In this document: in pieces, positions 35,759 through 46,345 of the stretch
Position numbering within the stretch: the stretch's first letter is position 1
How the letters are laid out: each line of letters opens with the position of its first letter
Assembly (NCBI GenBank): GCA_025917655.1
Contig: CP084613.1
Location: 1,612,001-1,676,000, forward strand
DNA length: 64,000 nt
Origin: Chlorella sorokiniana
Lineage: Eukaryota > Chlorophyta > Trebouxiophyceae > Chlorellales > Chlorellaceae
Direction of reading: 5' to 3'
Notes under the pieces: generated by a model
The model's database searches: none
What the model was told of the DNA's origin: nothing
Seen by the model: the letters and a program-made list of their open reading frames with translations, nothing else
Made by a program: the position numbers and the translations under genes

Positions 35759-35763
35759 TGTAA
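35759..35763 (+). terminator. TGTAA poly(A) signal of the SMC gene
   Basis: TGTAA 69 bases after the SMC stop codon, in the short convergent spacer before the hydrolase gene. Confidence 0.65.
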
Positions 35764-35852
35764 AGAATAAGTGCAAGTGTGCAAGAGCTCATGAGATCGG
35801 TGCAGCAGCAGGCAGCGCACAGGGTGCTGGTTCATTTGAATCCAGGCCCTGC

Positions 35853-37526
35853 TCAGGCCGCTGGCGGCGGGGCCCCCTGCTCCAGCTGCTGCGCCAGCTC
35901 CTCCAGGCCGAGAGCCCCCCGCCTCCAGCCAGGCCAGGGACAGGCCCACGCTGTCGCTGGTCAGCTCGTGCCGCGCGTAGGCAACCGCCAGCAGCTGCGC
36001 CAGCGGGCCGGGCCCCGCCCCCAGGCTCACATCGCCGCCCAGCCCCAGCGGGCGCAGCGCGGCCTCCCAAAGCGGCCGCGTGGTGGCCGGGTCCTGCAGC
36101 AGGTGCCCGCCCTGGCGGGGCGCACGCGGGCGGCGACGGGAGGCACGGGACGGGCGTGGCAGCACGGGAAGGAGTGCGGGGCTGCTGGGGGCGACCCGGG
36201 GCTGGCTGGCGCAGCTGGCGCAGGGCAGCAGCAGGGCCCCACCTCGTCCAGCAGGCCCGCGCCTTCCAGCGCCGCCACGATGTCAGCCGCCAGCCTGGCG
36301 CTGATGGCAGGGGCGCGCTGCAGCAGCTGCGGGGTCACCGGCTGCGGCGCGATCCTGACCTCGGCGGCGGGGATGCCTTGGGCTCTGCGAGGGGCCAGCA
36401 GGCAGCTCGACCCCGGCGCAGAACAATGCAGCATGCGGTGCCTGCTCCACGCATGCACACCCGGCCACCAGCGTTCCGCCTCACCTGCAATAGTCCAGGG
36501 TTGCAGCTATCTGCTCCGCCCATGCCGCCTCCCGTTCTGCCATGTGCGCCAGCAGCAGCGGCGGGTAGCGCCACCCGCCCTCTGTCGCCAGCAGCTCTGG
36601 CCGGGCCGGCACCACCTGCGCCACCACGCCCTGCGACATCCCGACGCAGCGGCGGCGGCAGCTTCCCAGCGGTGCGTTTCGCGCGCTGGGCCAGGCGAGG
36701 AGCGGGTGTGGGCCAGGGCGGCAGAAGGCGGCGGGCGCCCACCTGCACCTCGGGCATCAGCCCCGCCAGCCGCAGCACGATGCCGCCGCCGCTGGAGGCG
36801 CCAAACAGGCGCAGGGGCAGCTGCTCCTGGCCCTCCCTTTGGATGACTTGCCGCAATACTGACGGGAGGCGCTGCATGTTGGGAGGGCATGCAGGTGGTG
36901 GGTGGTGCGGGTCTGCCTGAGCTGCAGGGTTGGCCGCCTGACTTGGTCACGGCTGCCATGCCTGCCTGTCCCCACGCCTCAAGCATCTCGCTGCTGGCTC
37001 ACCTTCAGGTCTTCCGACCGCTTTGGCTGCGTGTTGTGCCAGCACTTGGAGGTGCGGTTGAAGGATGTCACTGCGACGACGGCGTAGCCACGGCGCAGCG
37101 CAGCCTCCCGCACCCGCACCTCCTCGGGCAGGCCTATGCAGAAGGGGCACTGTTGAGAGGGCGGCCAGAAGTTGGGGGCGCCGTGGCCGCAGCCGTGCGC
37201 AAGGAACAGCACGCCCTTGGGGGCACCCGGCACCTCCCACAGCACCTCCAAGCCGCGGATGGTCTGCGGCAGCGGGGCGCAGGGCAGCGCAAAGCATGTA
37301 ACCTTGCCACCGAGGTGTGCTTGCGTCATTCATGGATGCCTGTAGGCTATCCTGACTCGCATACCGCATGTTTGGGCCAGGTGCCGCTGTCCTGAGGTAG
37401 TGGCGGGACTGCAGCCTGTGGCGGGGGCGCCTGTGGGCCGCTGTCCCCCGCTTCAAGCGGCGGGAACAGGTCGCTTGCAACGCTCAGTATCAAGAGGAGG
37501 ATTGCAGCAGCGTTGAGCGAGCCCAT
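35853..37526 (-). CDS. Alpha/beta hydrolase, tandem copy A
   Basis: Predicted secreted or membrane-anchored alpha/beta hydrolase; substrate unknown. The N-terminus MGSLNAAAILLLILSVASDL is a signal peptide or anchor, followed by a Pro-rich linker. Core: IRGLEVLWEVPGAPKGVLFL, AHGCGHGAPNFWPPSQQCPF, LPEEVRVREAALRRGYAVVA, TSFNRTSKCWHNTQPKRSED, then RLPSVLRQVIQREGQEQLPL and RLFGASSGGGIVLRLA, whose GASSG is the nucleophile elbow. Later: PELLATEGGWRYPPLLLAHM, ARLAADIVAALEGAGLLDEV and VAYARHELTSDSVGLSLAWL, which brings a late His. At a six-C run 35915-35920 the frame changes; the natural-looking tail LGLEELAQQLEQGAPPPAA ends at 35853, otherwise the frame runs to 35641. It is a tandem paralog of the next gene and shares a near-identical exon with it. 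Confidence 0.75.
37001..37131 (-). repeat. Near-identical exon tract shared by the two hydrolases
   Basis: 131 bp that match 39136-39266 with only two differences (T/A and G/A). It codes the LPEEVRVREAALRRGY to RSEDLK stretch. Flanking introns and exons are far more diverged. Confidence 0.9.
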
Positions 37527-37787
37527 TCCGCTTTTAGGGCGGCTCAGAGGTGCACGCGTTGAAACAGTTCTATGGTAGTTGGTCGTGCTCGAGCCCGTTC
37601 CAGCCGGATAGTGTCGCATCGACATGACATGGACTGGTTTTGTCAGCGTTGCGCATGCCGCGCCCTGTACGTGCCAGGCAGGCGCCCGCTATGTTAACAC
37701 GGCCTGCTGCCGCCGCGATGCCTCCAGCAGGCGCCTGTTTTCATTCTGTCTACATTACATAATGTACATGATGATTGCATCATTGTG

Positions 37788-37792
37788 TTACA
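37788..37792 (-). terminator. TGTAA poly(A) signal of hydrolase copy B
   Basis: TGTAA read on the minus strand, 23 bases after the stop codon of copy B. A second TGTAA lies a little further at 37755-37759. Confidence 0.6.
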
Positions 37793-37814
37793 AGCCAAGT
37801 GCACGGTGGCGGCG

Positions 37815-39888
37815 TCACAGGAATGTGTCGATGCTCTCCTTGCCGCGCGCCTCGAGCCACGCCAGCGCCGCGTCGGTGTGGTCGCTGACCAGCTCGTGCC
37901 GCGCAAAGGCCACGTTGAGCAGCTCCGCCAGATGGCTGACGTCCGCCTCCAGGCTCATGCCTCCCACCACCGGCCGCACCAGCGAGCGCCAGTTGGAGGC
38001 GGAGGAGCGGGGCTCCTTGAGCAGGAGCCCATCCTGGGGGTGTGCCGGGGGAAGGGCGGCGTAGGCTCAGCAAGTGCACCCAGTGCTTGAGGCGCCGACA
38101 TCTTTATGTCGGCTCTTCCAGTTCAAGGGTGGCTTGTCTTTGGCGCCACATGCAAGACGGACACCCTGCTGCCGCCTCCATGGGCCCACCTCATCCAGCG
38201 CACCCCCTTCCTCCAGCGCCACCACAATCGCCTTGGCCAGCTTGGCGCTGATCTGGCGCGACCGCTGCAGCAGCTGCGGGGTCACCGGCTGCGGCGCCAC
38301 TCGGATCTCAGCAGCGGGAGTGCCTGCTTCCCTGCAGCTCGGCAAGCAGCCAGAAGATGTGTCGAGGCATTGCTGCACCCCTGCGGCATACGCCGAGGGT
38401 CTCGCGCCCGGGCACCCCGCGGTGCCTCACAACCGAGGCTGAGCAGCTGACCAAGGGCGGCGCCCACCCGAGCATCTCAAAGCCGCCGCCACCGTCTCTG
38501 CCTTCTCAGGGTCGCGCTGCGCCATGTGTACAAAGAGAGTGGGCGGGAATGCGCGGCCGCCCTCCTCTACTGTTAGTGTCGACGGGTTCACCGGCGTGAT
38601 CTGGCTGATTACGCCCTACGCAAGTGGTGGGATCGATAAGAATGGTAAAAGTGCGGGAAAAAAAGCTGGTGGCTTATGCTAAAATGTAAAGGAAGCACAC
38701 CCAGCACAGGGTGGACATACGTGGAAGCCCTTTTGTGGAGGCATGGGGGAGGGCAGCAGGGGGCCAGCAGCAGGATGCCAGCCTGGCACACCACCCCGGC
38801 AATCCTTCCCCTCCCAGCCCAGGCTCGCCTGCACCTCAGCCATGATGGCCGCCAGACGCAGCACCTGGCTGCCGCCGCTGGAGGCACCAAAGACAAAGAG
38901 CGGCAGTTGCTGCAGCCCTTCTGCCGTCATGACCTCCCGCAGTATGCTGGGCAAGCGCTGCATGCCGTTTTTTTGTGTGTGTGTGTGTGTGTGGGTGGGG
39001 GGGGGGGGGCAGGGGTCAGGGTCCTGCTCGCCTCCTTGTATGACACTGCAGCCGGCCCCTTGACTGCTGCCGGCTGCTCATCCTGCCTGAGCTGCTGCTC
39101 AGACGCAGCAGCCTGGGATGCACTGGATGCAACTGACCTTCAGGTCTTCCGACCGCTTTGGCTGCGTGTTGTGCCAGCACTTGGAGGTGCGGTTGAAGGA
39201 AGTCACTGCGACGACGGCATAGCCACGGCGCAGCGCAGCCTCCCGCACCCGCACCTCCTCGGGCAGCCCCAAGCAATGTTTGCAACGTTTTGAGGGCGGC
39301 CAAAAGTCGGAGCCCTGCTGGGCAGCAAGAAAACGCAGGTCAGCTACCTTCCTGTCCAGCTGCTCCTCGGTGGGTGCCTGCGGCAAGGCGGCGTCACCTG
39401 ATGGCTGCAGCCATGCGCCACAAACAACACTCCCTTGGGCTTCATGGGCACCTCCCACAACGTCTCGAGATCCTTGATGGTCTGCATACAGGTGGCGATG
39501 GTGCAAAAAAATTTGCTATATCACGCCGATGCCAAGCAGGACGTTTCAACAAATGCTGCGCTCCAATGCAAGGCGCCGCTGGCGGCAGAGGTGGGAGTTG
39601 GCCGCCAGCGGATAACCCCTCCTGAAACTGCCAAGCCCAATCCCGCAGCGCAATTTGTCAACATCATTTCCCCAACCCTGAAGGTCAACCTGCCTTTATT
39701 TCGGGCACACCAGTTGCTTCCAACTTTGCTTTCCCAGCGGTGTGGACTGTCGATTCCGCGCCATCTGGATCCTGAACGCCATCCTTGAGCAACCAGCCAC
39801 AAACAAGCACAACCGCAAGCGCCGCAAGTGCGGCTTGCGACCGGCTTGCCGATCGCCCTGGGCGCGGTCGGGCCTGCACTTCCAACAT
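37815..39888 (-). CDS. Alpha/beta hydrolase, tandem copy B
   Basis: Paralog of the neighbouring copy A, same strand and exon order. The N-terminus MLEVQARPRPGRSASRS plus AALAALAVVLVCGWLL looks like a signal anchor, differing from the cleavable-looking leader of copy A. Core: GVLFVAHGCSHQ, LPEEVRVREAALRRGYAVVA, TSFNRTSKCWHNTQPKRSED, RLPSILREVMTAEGLQQLPL, FVFGASSGGSQVLRLAAIMA (GASSG elbow), GVISQITPVNPSTLTVEEGG, RAFPPTLFVHMAQRD, SRQISAKLAKAIVVALEEGG, VAFARHELVSDHTDAALAWL and the end EARGKESIDTFL (TGA 37815-37817). An intron near 38968-39009 carries a long GT/G tract. Substrate unknown. Start chosen at the first in-frame ATG (39886-39888). Confidence 0.76.
38968..39009. repeat. T-run, (GT)n and G-run in an intron of hydrolase copy B
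   Basis: A T-run, about ten GT units, then about 14 G. On the coding strand it is a C-run, CA repeats and an A-run lying just before the exon that begins MQRLPSILREV. Confidence 0.8.
39136..39266 (-). repeat. Partner of the shared hydrolase exon tract
   Basis: Copy B counterpart of the tract at 37001-37131; 129 of 131 bases agree. Confidence 0.9.
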
Positions 39889-40085
39889 GGACGACAATGA
39901 TCGCCAGATAAAATCAATGCAAAACGCTTTTCGGGGTCGCGGGTCGGGTGGCGTGCTGTGCTAGTGGGCTGGCGCAGCATTGTTGGAGGACGTTGGTGGC
40001 CCGCCTACAACCATCCCCGCGACCCTGCACAGCAAATTTTGCTTCCCCTTCACTGCCTGTTCCGTGTAGCAGCAGCAGTAGGCGC

Positions 40086-41509
40086 ATGAGCCTGAGCGTG
40101 GTAGCAGCTGCGGGCGTGAGGGCCAGCGCACAGCCGCAGCCTCAGCCCCGCGACTCCCGTCCAGCACCTCACAACGCCGCCATGCCGCTCATCTCCAACC
40201 GCCGTCAGCTCCTCAAGGCTGGCCTTGCCGCTGGACTGTGCCTGTGCTGCCCGCCGCCGCTGGCAGCGCTGGCCGAGGAGTCTGCCCCCGCTGCCTCCAC
40301 GGCTGGCGCTGCGGCGGGCCCACCATCCTGAAGGGCGCCCAGGAGGTGGCCACCATCGCCGACGGCGTGGGCCTGCCGCCCTGGGGCTACTCCTGCCTCG
40401 ACGGCCCCGTGAACTGGAGCGGCGTGTGCGCCACCGTGGGCCAGCAGTCCCCCATCAACCTCAACTACGACGCGCGCTTCCCCCGGCCCGCGACAACCAG
40501 CTGCGCATCCTGGCCCCCGCTTCCCCGCTTCATCAAGTCTGGCGCCACCGTGCGCAACACCGGCCACGGCACCATGCAGGCAAGCGCGCAGCCAGACGGG
40601 CGGTGTGCATCCGAGCTGCCCAGCAGGCTGAGCGTCTGCTCTGCTTGTGCATTGCATGATCACACCTGGTCGCTGCCTGCCACCCCGCACTTTGCATCCA
40701 CCTTTGGTCCATGCCAGGCGCTGCCTGCAAGCCTCGCACAGCTGGCCTACCAGCGTGCTGAGCTGCTCCCCCTCCCCCTCCCCCACGGCACCCGCCACCC
40801 CTCAGGTCAACGTGCCCGAGGGCATCGAGTACGAGCTGGGCCCGGGCGGGCAGCGCCACCGCCTGCTGCAGTTCCACTTCCACACCCCCAGCGAGCACAC
40901 CGTCGACGGCTCCAACCTGGCCATGGAGGCGCACCTGGTGCACAAGAACCTGGAGACGGGCAACCTGGCGGTGCTGGGGGTGTTCATCGAGGGCGGCGGC
41001 GACCTGCTGCCCAACCCCGTGATCTCAGAGGCGCTGCGCTCGGCACCCACCGCGGCGGGGGCGGAGACGCAGCTGCAGCGTCCCATCAACCTGCAGACGC
41101 TGCTGCCCAAGGTCCGCACCGCTGACGGCATGCGCCCGTACGCACACTACAGGTGACCTGTGGGGATGGGCCGCCCGTTGCCGGCAAGATGGGCGGTGGC
41201 AGTGGGGCCTGCCGTGGATCACACGCACCGTGGGAGCGCTTGGATGCAACCTGTCCCTGCACATGTGCAATGGCTATGCCCATGCACCAACCAACCCCTC
41301 ACCCCCCTCTTCCTCTTTGTACCCCCTCGCAGCGGCAGCCTGACCACCCCCTGCAGCACGGGCGTGGACTGGTATGTGTTCCTGGACCCGCTGCAGGTCA
41401 ACCCCGACCAGGTGGTGGACTTCATGTTCTTTGCGGGGGCGGGCGCAAGCCGGGCGTCAACGCGCGCCCCCGCAGCCCCTGGGCGAGCGCTCCGTCACCT
41501 TCTTCATGT
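40086..41509 (+). CDS. Alpha-type carbonic anhydrase, probably thylakoid-lumenal
   Basis: Zinc enzyme interconverting CO2 and bicarbonate. N-terminus: a transit-like stretch (MSLSVVAAAGVRASAQ), then NRRQLLKAGLAAGLCLCC and LAALAEE, a twin-arginine lumenal signal with an A-x-A site, as in Chlamydomonas CAH3. Domain: WGYSCLDGPVNWSGVCATVG, QQSPINLNYDARFP, RNTGHGTMQ, RHRLLQFHFHTPSEHTVDGS (first two zinc His), AMEAHLVHKNLETGNLAVLG (third His), GVFIEGGGDLLPNPV, SGSLTTPCSTGVDWYVFLD and a tail reading PLGERSVTFFM (TAA 41507-41509). Frame slips at GGG 40316-40318, near CCCCC 40480-40484 and near 41430. CAH3 is known to act in the carbon-concentrating mechanism near photosystem II; the same role is inferred here. 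Confidence 0.92.
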
Positions 41510-42169
41510 AAGGCGGCAGGCAGCCCCTTCCGTCGCACGGCCGCGCCAGCGCAGCGCGGCCAGCCTCGCCATCCGGGCGTGGACGTAAGCGAGGGTGCCG
41601 CCATGCGCGCCTTTCCGCTTGGAGAACCCTCGCCCGGGTTGTCTGTACAGTGTGTTGCGTTTGCTTCGGAATGTTACTCGTCTGTTTTATTGCTGCCCCT
41701 CGTGCGCTGCCCTCTCCCAGCGGTAGGTTTGAACAGGCGGGCAGGGCATCGTGAGGGCAGCTGCCAAGCCCCCTGCCCCTGACCCCCGCCTTATTGCTGC
41801 ACACCGCCCCACTGCCCCAAGCGATGTGCTCCATTGCCCCTTTGCCCTTTTATACCGCCTGCCGGACAAAACTGAATCCTCGCACTCATTTGATTGGGCG
41901 CTCTGCCAGGCACACTACTGCTGGGCACACCTGATGTTCTAGCCCTGCATACACGTGCAACAAGCTTTTGCAACCGCCAAATCACTGAAGTCGCCAAATG
42001 CAGAGGTGCAGGCGCTGCACGGTGAGGTGCACTTTGAGCCATTACGTCACGGCGAGGCCCCACGGTTCGTGCACGTCAGCGCGCCAGCTAATGCCCGCCG
42101 TGAGTGGCGCTAGGATAGCCTGTGCCTGTGGTTTGACTTTACAGGGTACTGCGTCGATTTTTGCGAGGG
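41510..42169. other. Spacer between carbonic anhydrase and ARD
   Basis: 660 bp holding the carbonic anhydrase 3' region and the ARD promoter and leader. No gene-like frame. A TGTAA overlaps the carbonic anhydrase stop (41505-41509), too early to be its signal. Confidence 0.4.
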
Positions 42170-43319
42170 ATGGCCGTGGAACTTACTGCCCAGGAGCAAG
42201 CCTTGGCGGGGGTGAGGCGCTTCTCTGCGCTGGGATGGACTGATTGATATAAGCACGCTCCGCTGATAGGAGGAACATGCGCGGAGCATCTCCTGAGTGA
42301 CTGTCGTGAGTGAGACCCGCGCTGCTTGCAGGAGTTGCCACCCTCCCAGTGGCCCTCGGGCCCGGACTCCCCCATTGAAACATGGTACATGGACGACGAC
42401 AAAGAAACAGATCAACGCAAGCCCCACAGGTGCGACATGAGGTGCAAGAGCCGCCCGCTAGCACGGTGCAGGTGCGGCTGGCTGGTAGTCCGGCTCCCTT
42501 TCTCAGCTTCTGTGGCCCTTGCGCCTGCCCCTGCAGGCTCAACCCCAACCAGCCATGCCCTCCCGAGGTGCTGCATGCGTTAGGGGTGCGAGCCTGGGTG
42601 CTAGACCCCGACGAATACGAGCGCGGCGACCCCGGCTGGCCGCCATCCGCAAGGCGCGCGGCTACAGCTACGAGGACTGCGTGACGGTCACGCCCCAGGC
42701 CATGCCCGACTACGAGGCGAAGCTGAAGATCTTCTACCAGGAGCACCTGCACACCGACGAGGAGATCCGCTACATGCTGGACGGCGGCGGTGGGTGGGGA
42801 CGGCGCCACGCGGCGCGGGCCGCCGCCGCCAAAAAGTGGGCCGCGAGCGGCAGGCACTGCCAAGTGCGGGCAGGTGTCTGGCACCGGGCGCGCGGTACGC
42901 TGCGATTGACGGCGCCTCCCGCTGCTCCCCAGGCTACTTTGATGTGCGGGACCTGGAGGACCGCTGGGTGCGCATCTGGACCCGGCGCGGCGCGATGATC
43001 GTCATCCCCGAGGGCATCTACCACCGCTTCACGCTGGACGAGGGAAACTACGCCAAGGCGAGCCGCCGCTGGGGCTGTCGGTGGCCATAGGGGAGGAGAC
43101 GCTCGGCGGCAGCCCTCGCGCCAGCCGGCTGGGCATCACCAGCGGTGGGTGCGGCTGCCGTGGCTGGTACCCCGTCGGCAACCGCTGCCACCCCTCGCTG
43201 CTCCCTCGCAGGCGCTGCGCCTGTTTGTGGGTGAGCCCGTGTGGACGCCGCACAACCGGCCAGCCGACGATGTGCCGTCGCGGGCCAAGTACTTGAGGGC
43301 TGTGGGGGCGGCGGCGTGA
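42170..43319 (+). CDS. ARD1: Acireductone dioxygenase (methionine salvage)
   Basis: Cupin metalloenzyme that oxidises acireductone to the keto acid precursor of methionine. Exon 1 encodes [14 protein letters not shown], joined to [20 protein letters not shown] and [13 protein letters not shown], then [72 protein letters not shown] (the HxH and Glu ligands), [20 protein letters not shown] and [19 protein letters not shown] (fourth His). It ends [20 protein letters not shown] and [10 protein letters not shown]. Frame slips at CCCC 42630-42633, where one more C gives [12 protein letters not shown]. Family length is normal. Confidence 0.94.
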
Positions 43320-43736
43320 CGGCCACACCCGTCAGCAGCCCTTGCTGGCCTGCGCCGCTCCCACTTGCCGCACAAGGAACCACACCGATAGCATGCTTGA
43401 ATTGTTTTGGTGCTGTCATTTCCTGCATCGCGATTTTTGTTGCTGGCTCTGCTCTCTCTTCAAGTATGCTGACTTGCCTGGGCATGCCTGCATCTGTTGA
43501 CCTGAAGGGCACCGCTTCCCTTCCCCCAGCTTTTGTGTCTCCGGCAAGAGTTCCTGAACAATGTCAGAACAAGGTATTTACATCCAGGAGGTGTCAGAAG
43601 TTGCCTGCATGGGGTGCCGCAGCTGCCGCAGCCTACGGGAAGCTGACAGCAGCTACTGCAGCGAGGGCCATTAAGTCACCTGTTGCCCTTGTGAAACCTC
43701 ACTTTCAACACCTTTCAACAGTCAAAGCTCGCCACC
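43320..43736. other. Spacer between ARD and the Kazal-like cluster
   Basis: 417 bp with no supported gene; presumably ARD 3' end and promoter of Kazal-like copy 1. Confidence 0.4.
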
Positions 43737-44316
43737 ATGGCAAGGAGTCTGACTTTCGCCCTTGTCGTGGCTGGGTGAGGTCTGGGAGGGCAGGAGGGGT
43801 GGGGGTGCCAGTGGGGGAAGGCAGCTTGCCTGTTTTGAGGCTCCGAGGTTCTTCTCCTTGTCCAATCCCAGCCTATCGCCCCCACTCTGCTGCAGCCTGC
43901 TGCTGGCCACCTGTCGCGCTGACTCTCAGCCTGCTGGCGGCGGCGGGTACGATGGCAGCGGTATCAACCCGCAGGCAGGGCAGCCGACCCACAGCAACAC
44001 CCCTTACTGCCAGTGGCTGCCCAAACACCATCTGCCGGTGTGCGGCCACAACGGCAAGGACTACTCCAGCCTCTACGATGCCTGCCTGGGCGTCACCAGC
44101 CCCAAGTGTCTCCACCGCTGCCCCTGCCACCCCGGCGGCATGCCCCCGCCAGCTCGCCCCCCGCCCTCCTGCCCAGGCTGTGCGGCTGTGCTGTGCCCTG
44201 CCCTGTATGACCCCGTGTGCTGCGATGGCTACACCTTCAGCAACTCGTGCCTGGCAAAGTGCTGCGGGTATGGGTCCTCCATGCAGTGCTACCCGGGCGC
44301 CTGCCCCTCTCCCTGA
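43737..44316 (+). CDS. Secreted Kazal-like Cys-rich protein, copy 1
   Basis: Small predicted secreted protein with two Kazal-like modules; a serine-protease-inhibitor role is possible but not shown. The signal peptide MARSLTFALVVAG continues across an intron as LLLATCRADSQ. Module 1: YCQWLPKHHLPVCGHNGKDY then SSLYDACLGVTSPKCLHRCP, with the PVCG...Y...C pattern of Kazal domains. Module 2: CPGCAAVLCPALYDPVCCDG followed by YTFSNSCLAKCCGYGSSMQC. A Pro-rich hinge (PPPARPPPS) separates them. First of three tandem copies sharing the intron inside the signal peptide. Two TGTAA signals follow at 44336 and 44351. Confidence 0.75.
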
Positions 44317-44335
44317 ACGCTGATTGCCACATCCA

Positions 44336-44355
44336 TGTAACGTAACGGGTTGTAA
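44336..44355 (+). terminator. Two TGTAA poly(A) signals behind Kazal-like copy 1
   Basis: TGTAA at 44336-44340 and again at 44351-44355, 20 and 35 bases after the stop. Confidence 0.65.
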
Positions 44356-44579
44356 ACATCTCACTCAACAGACGTAACGATTTTTTACATCTGGTGAGTT
44401 TGTTTACCTTCGCAAAGCTGTTTCACTGTTGATCGGCATGCTGCACAGGGCTGGCAAGGGCTGGCGCGTGCAGCGACAGGTTGGCGGTCCACACGCAGCA
44501 TGCCCAGCATTCCATTTGTGCCGTACGCGCTGCCCGGCCATGCCCATAGCAACCACCCTTTCACAAGCCACAAGCCAGC

Positions 44580-45103
44580 ATGGATCGCCGCACGTCCTGT
44601 CTACTGCTCTTTGGAAGGTAAGACAAGAAGGCAGGTTGCTGAATTGTAGGCTGTGCCCCCAAAGCTAACAACGGGTTGCCGTGCACATGGGCGCTGCTCC
44701 TCCTACAGCCTGCAGCCCTGATCTGACCCCTGAAGCCAGCCCCCACTCTGTCTGCAGCCTGCTGTTGGCAGGGTGCCTGGTGGGCGCCCAGGAGGACGCC
44801 GCCACCATCCCGTACGGCGGCTCCGGGGCAGGCAGGGGGGTGACGGCGGCGGGCCGTACCCAACCTGGCGCCGCCCCCAAGGCCCGCCCCAGCAAGCCCA
44901 GCAAACCCAGCAAGCCTGGCAAGCCTGGACCTCCTCACCCAGTGCCCGACCCCAGCCAGCCTGCCCCCTCCTGCCCCGGCTGTGCCGCTGTGCTCTGCCC
45001 CGCCCTGTACGCTCCCGTGTGCTGCAGCGGCGTCCAGTTCAGCAACTCATGCCACGCTGGCTGCTGTGAGGCCAAGAACTGCAACCCTGGCGCATGTTCT
45101 TGA
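44580..45103 (+). CDS. Secreted Kazal-like Cys-rich protein, copy 2
   Basis: Second tandem copy. Signal peptide MDRRTSCLLLFG plus SLLLAGCLVGAQED joined across an intron at the same site and phase as copy 1. The N-terminal Kazal module of copies 1 and 3 is missing; in its place lies a low-complexity Pro/Ser/Lys/Gly linker (ARPSKPSKPSKPGKPGPP). The C-terminal module is kept: CPGCAAVLCPALYAPVCCSG then VQFSNSCHAGCCEAKNCNPG and the end ACS. The linker may be an O-glycosylated or wall-binding stalk (inference). TGTAA follows at 45217-45221. Confidence 0.73.
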
Positions 45104-45477
45104 ATCTGCTGAAATTCTGCCGCGCGCAGCTCGCTTGTAGTGGAAAACACAGTTGTTTGCAAAGTCTTATTGTGGGTTGCACATGAGTTAAGACTATTGA
45201 TACCTGGAGAGAGACATGTAATTGCATGAGCTGTCAGCTTCCGTGAGATGGGCCTCTTGGGGCGCTTGCTGTCCATTGAACTGCCCGCGCGAGCCGCCCA
45301 CAGCAAAGTACGGCTCCCTGTTTGCCCGTCTTAGAGGTTTGGTGGATGCTCGTCAGAATCCATCCGACTGCCAAGTATCTGGCAGGACGCGCATGCGGCA
45401 TGTCAGGCACAGCACCCACAGCGCCCGCCGTACGCACCCAAGGACTGGTGAGCACTCCTCGAAAGGTTCCCGTCACT
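45104..45477. other. Spacer between Kazal-like copies 2 and 3
   Basis: 374 bp with the TGTAA of copy 2 and, by position, the promoter of copy 3. No further gene seen. Confidence 0.4.
45217..45221 (+). terminator. TGTAA poly(A) signal of Kazal-like copy 2
   Basis: TGTAA 113 bases after the stop of copy 2. Confidence 0.6.
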
Positions 45478-46233
45478 ATGGACCGCCAGCTGCGCTGCCT
45501 CCTGCTCCTGGCGAGGTGAGATGAGCAGGAATGTGGAGATCAAGGAGGGGATGGACTGCCCTACACGACTGTTGTCGGCATGCATGCAAACCGCAGTCGG
45601 GGCACCTGATCGATGGAAGTGCGCTGCTTTCTGGTTCAAGCCCAGCCCAACCATGTCCCCCACCTGCAGCCTGCTGCTGGCAGGATGCCTGGCCAGTGCC
45701 CAGGAGGATGGCAATAACGGCGACGCCCAGGCCGCCATCCCGTACAGCAGTCTGCCAGCCAGCAGCTCTGACGCCGGCGATGCTGCTCCTGGGGCTGTTG
45801 GCAACGGCGACGCCGAAACTTCGACCCGCCGGCGCCCCCATCGACAGTGGACTAGACAGCTGCTACCTCTTGCCCGGCAGCGGGGCCGTGTGTGGCAGCA
45901 ACGGGCGCTCCTACAGCAGCCCCCGCGCTGCCTGCCGCGGCGGCACTCAGCCTCAGTGCAAGAAGCGCTGCCCCTGCGCCCCCACAAACCCTGAGGACCC
46001 TCCTCCCTTTGAGCCCTCCCTGTCCTGCCCCGGCTGCGCCACCGTGCGCTGCTCCGGCGTGGTGGAGCCACTGTGCTGCAGGGCCGCACTTCCGCAACTG
46101 CTGCTTCGCCGGCTGCTGCGGCTTTGACGTGGCCCGCCAGTGCCGCCCGGCTCTTGCCGCCGCTGACTTCCCCACGCCTCCCAGGCCATCAGCCCCGCTG
46201 CGTTTAGGCACACATCCTGGTCACAGTCGTTAA
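45478..46233 (+). CDS. Secreted Kazal-like Cys-rich protein, copy 3
   Basis: Third tandem copy. Signal peptide MDRQLRCLLLLA plus SLLLAGCLASAQEDG with the intron at the shared position. Then an Ala/Ser/Asp-rich spacer, module 1 (CYLLPGSGAVCGSNGRSYSS and PRAACRGGTQPQCKKRCPC), a Pro hinge, and module 2 (CPGCATVRCSGVVEPLCC, GPHFRNCCFAGCCGFDVARQ). The frame changes twice (near 45835 and 46080), both beside short homopolymers; the end at 46233 follows the Cys-rich reading. The tail after FDVARQC lacks cysteines. Function as for the other copies is open. Confidence 0.68.
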
Positions 46234-46345
46234 GCATGCCGTTCACAAGTTGAGCCAACAGCCGTTCCAGTAAGGTCGGAGAGAGGGGGAGAGAGTTGCA
46301 GCCGAGGTGAAGCAGGGCGGGCCATCCACCGGGGTGCCGCCCTGG

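Noticed and set aside
37527-37814. A small gene between the two hydrolases
   Set aside because: No conserved frame; the interval has the leader of copy A and the poly(A) signals of copy B.
38968-39009. GT/G tract as a microsatellite of independent interest or a Z-DNA element
   Set aside because: It sits in an intron before an acceptor like the other CA/C tracts, so the splice-tract explanation suffices.
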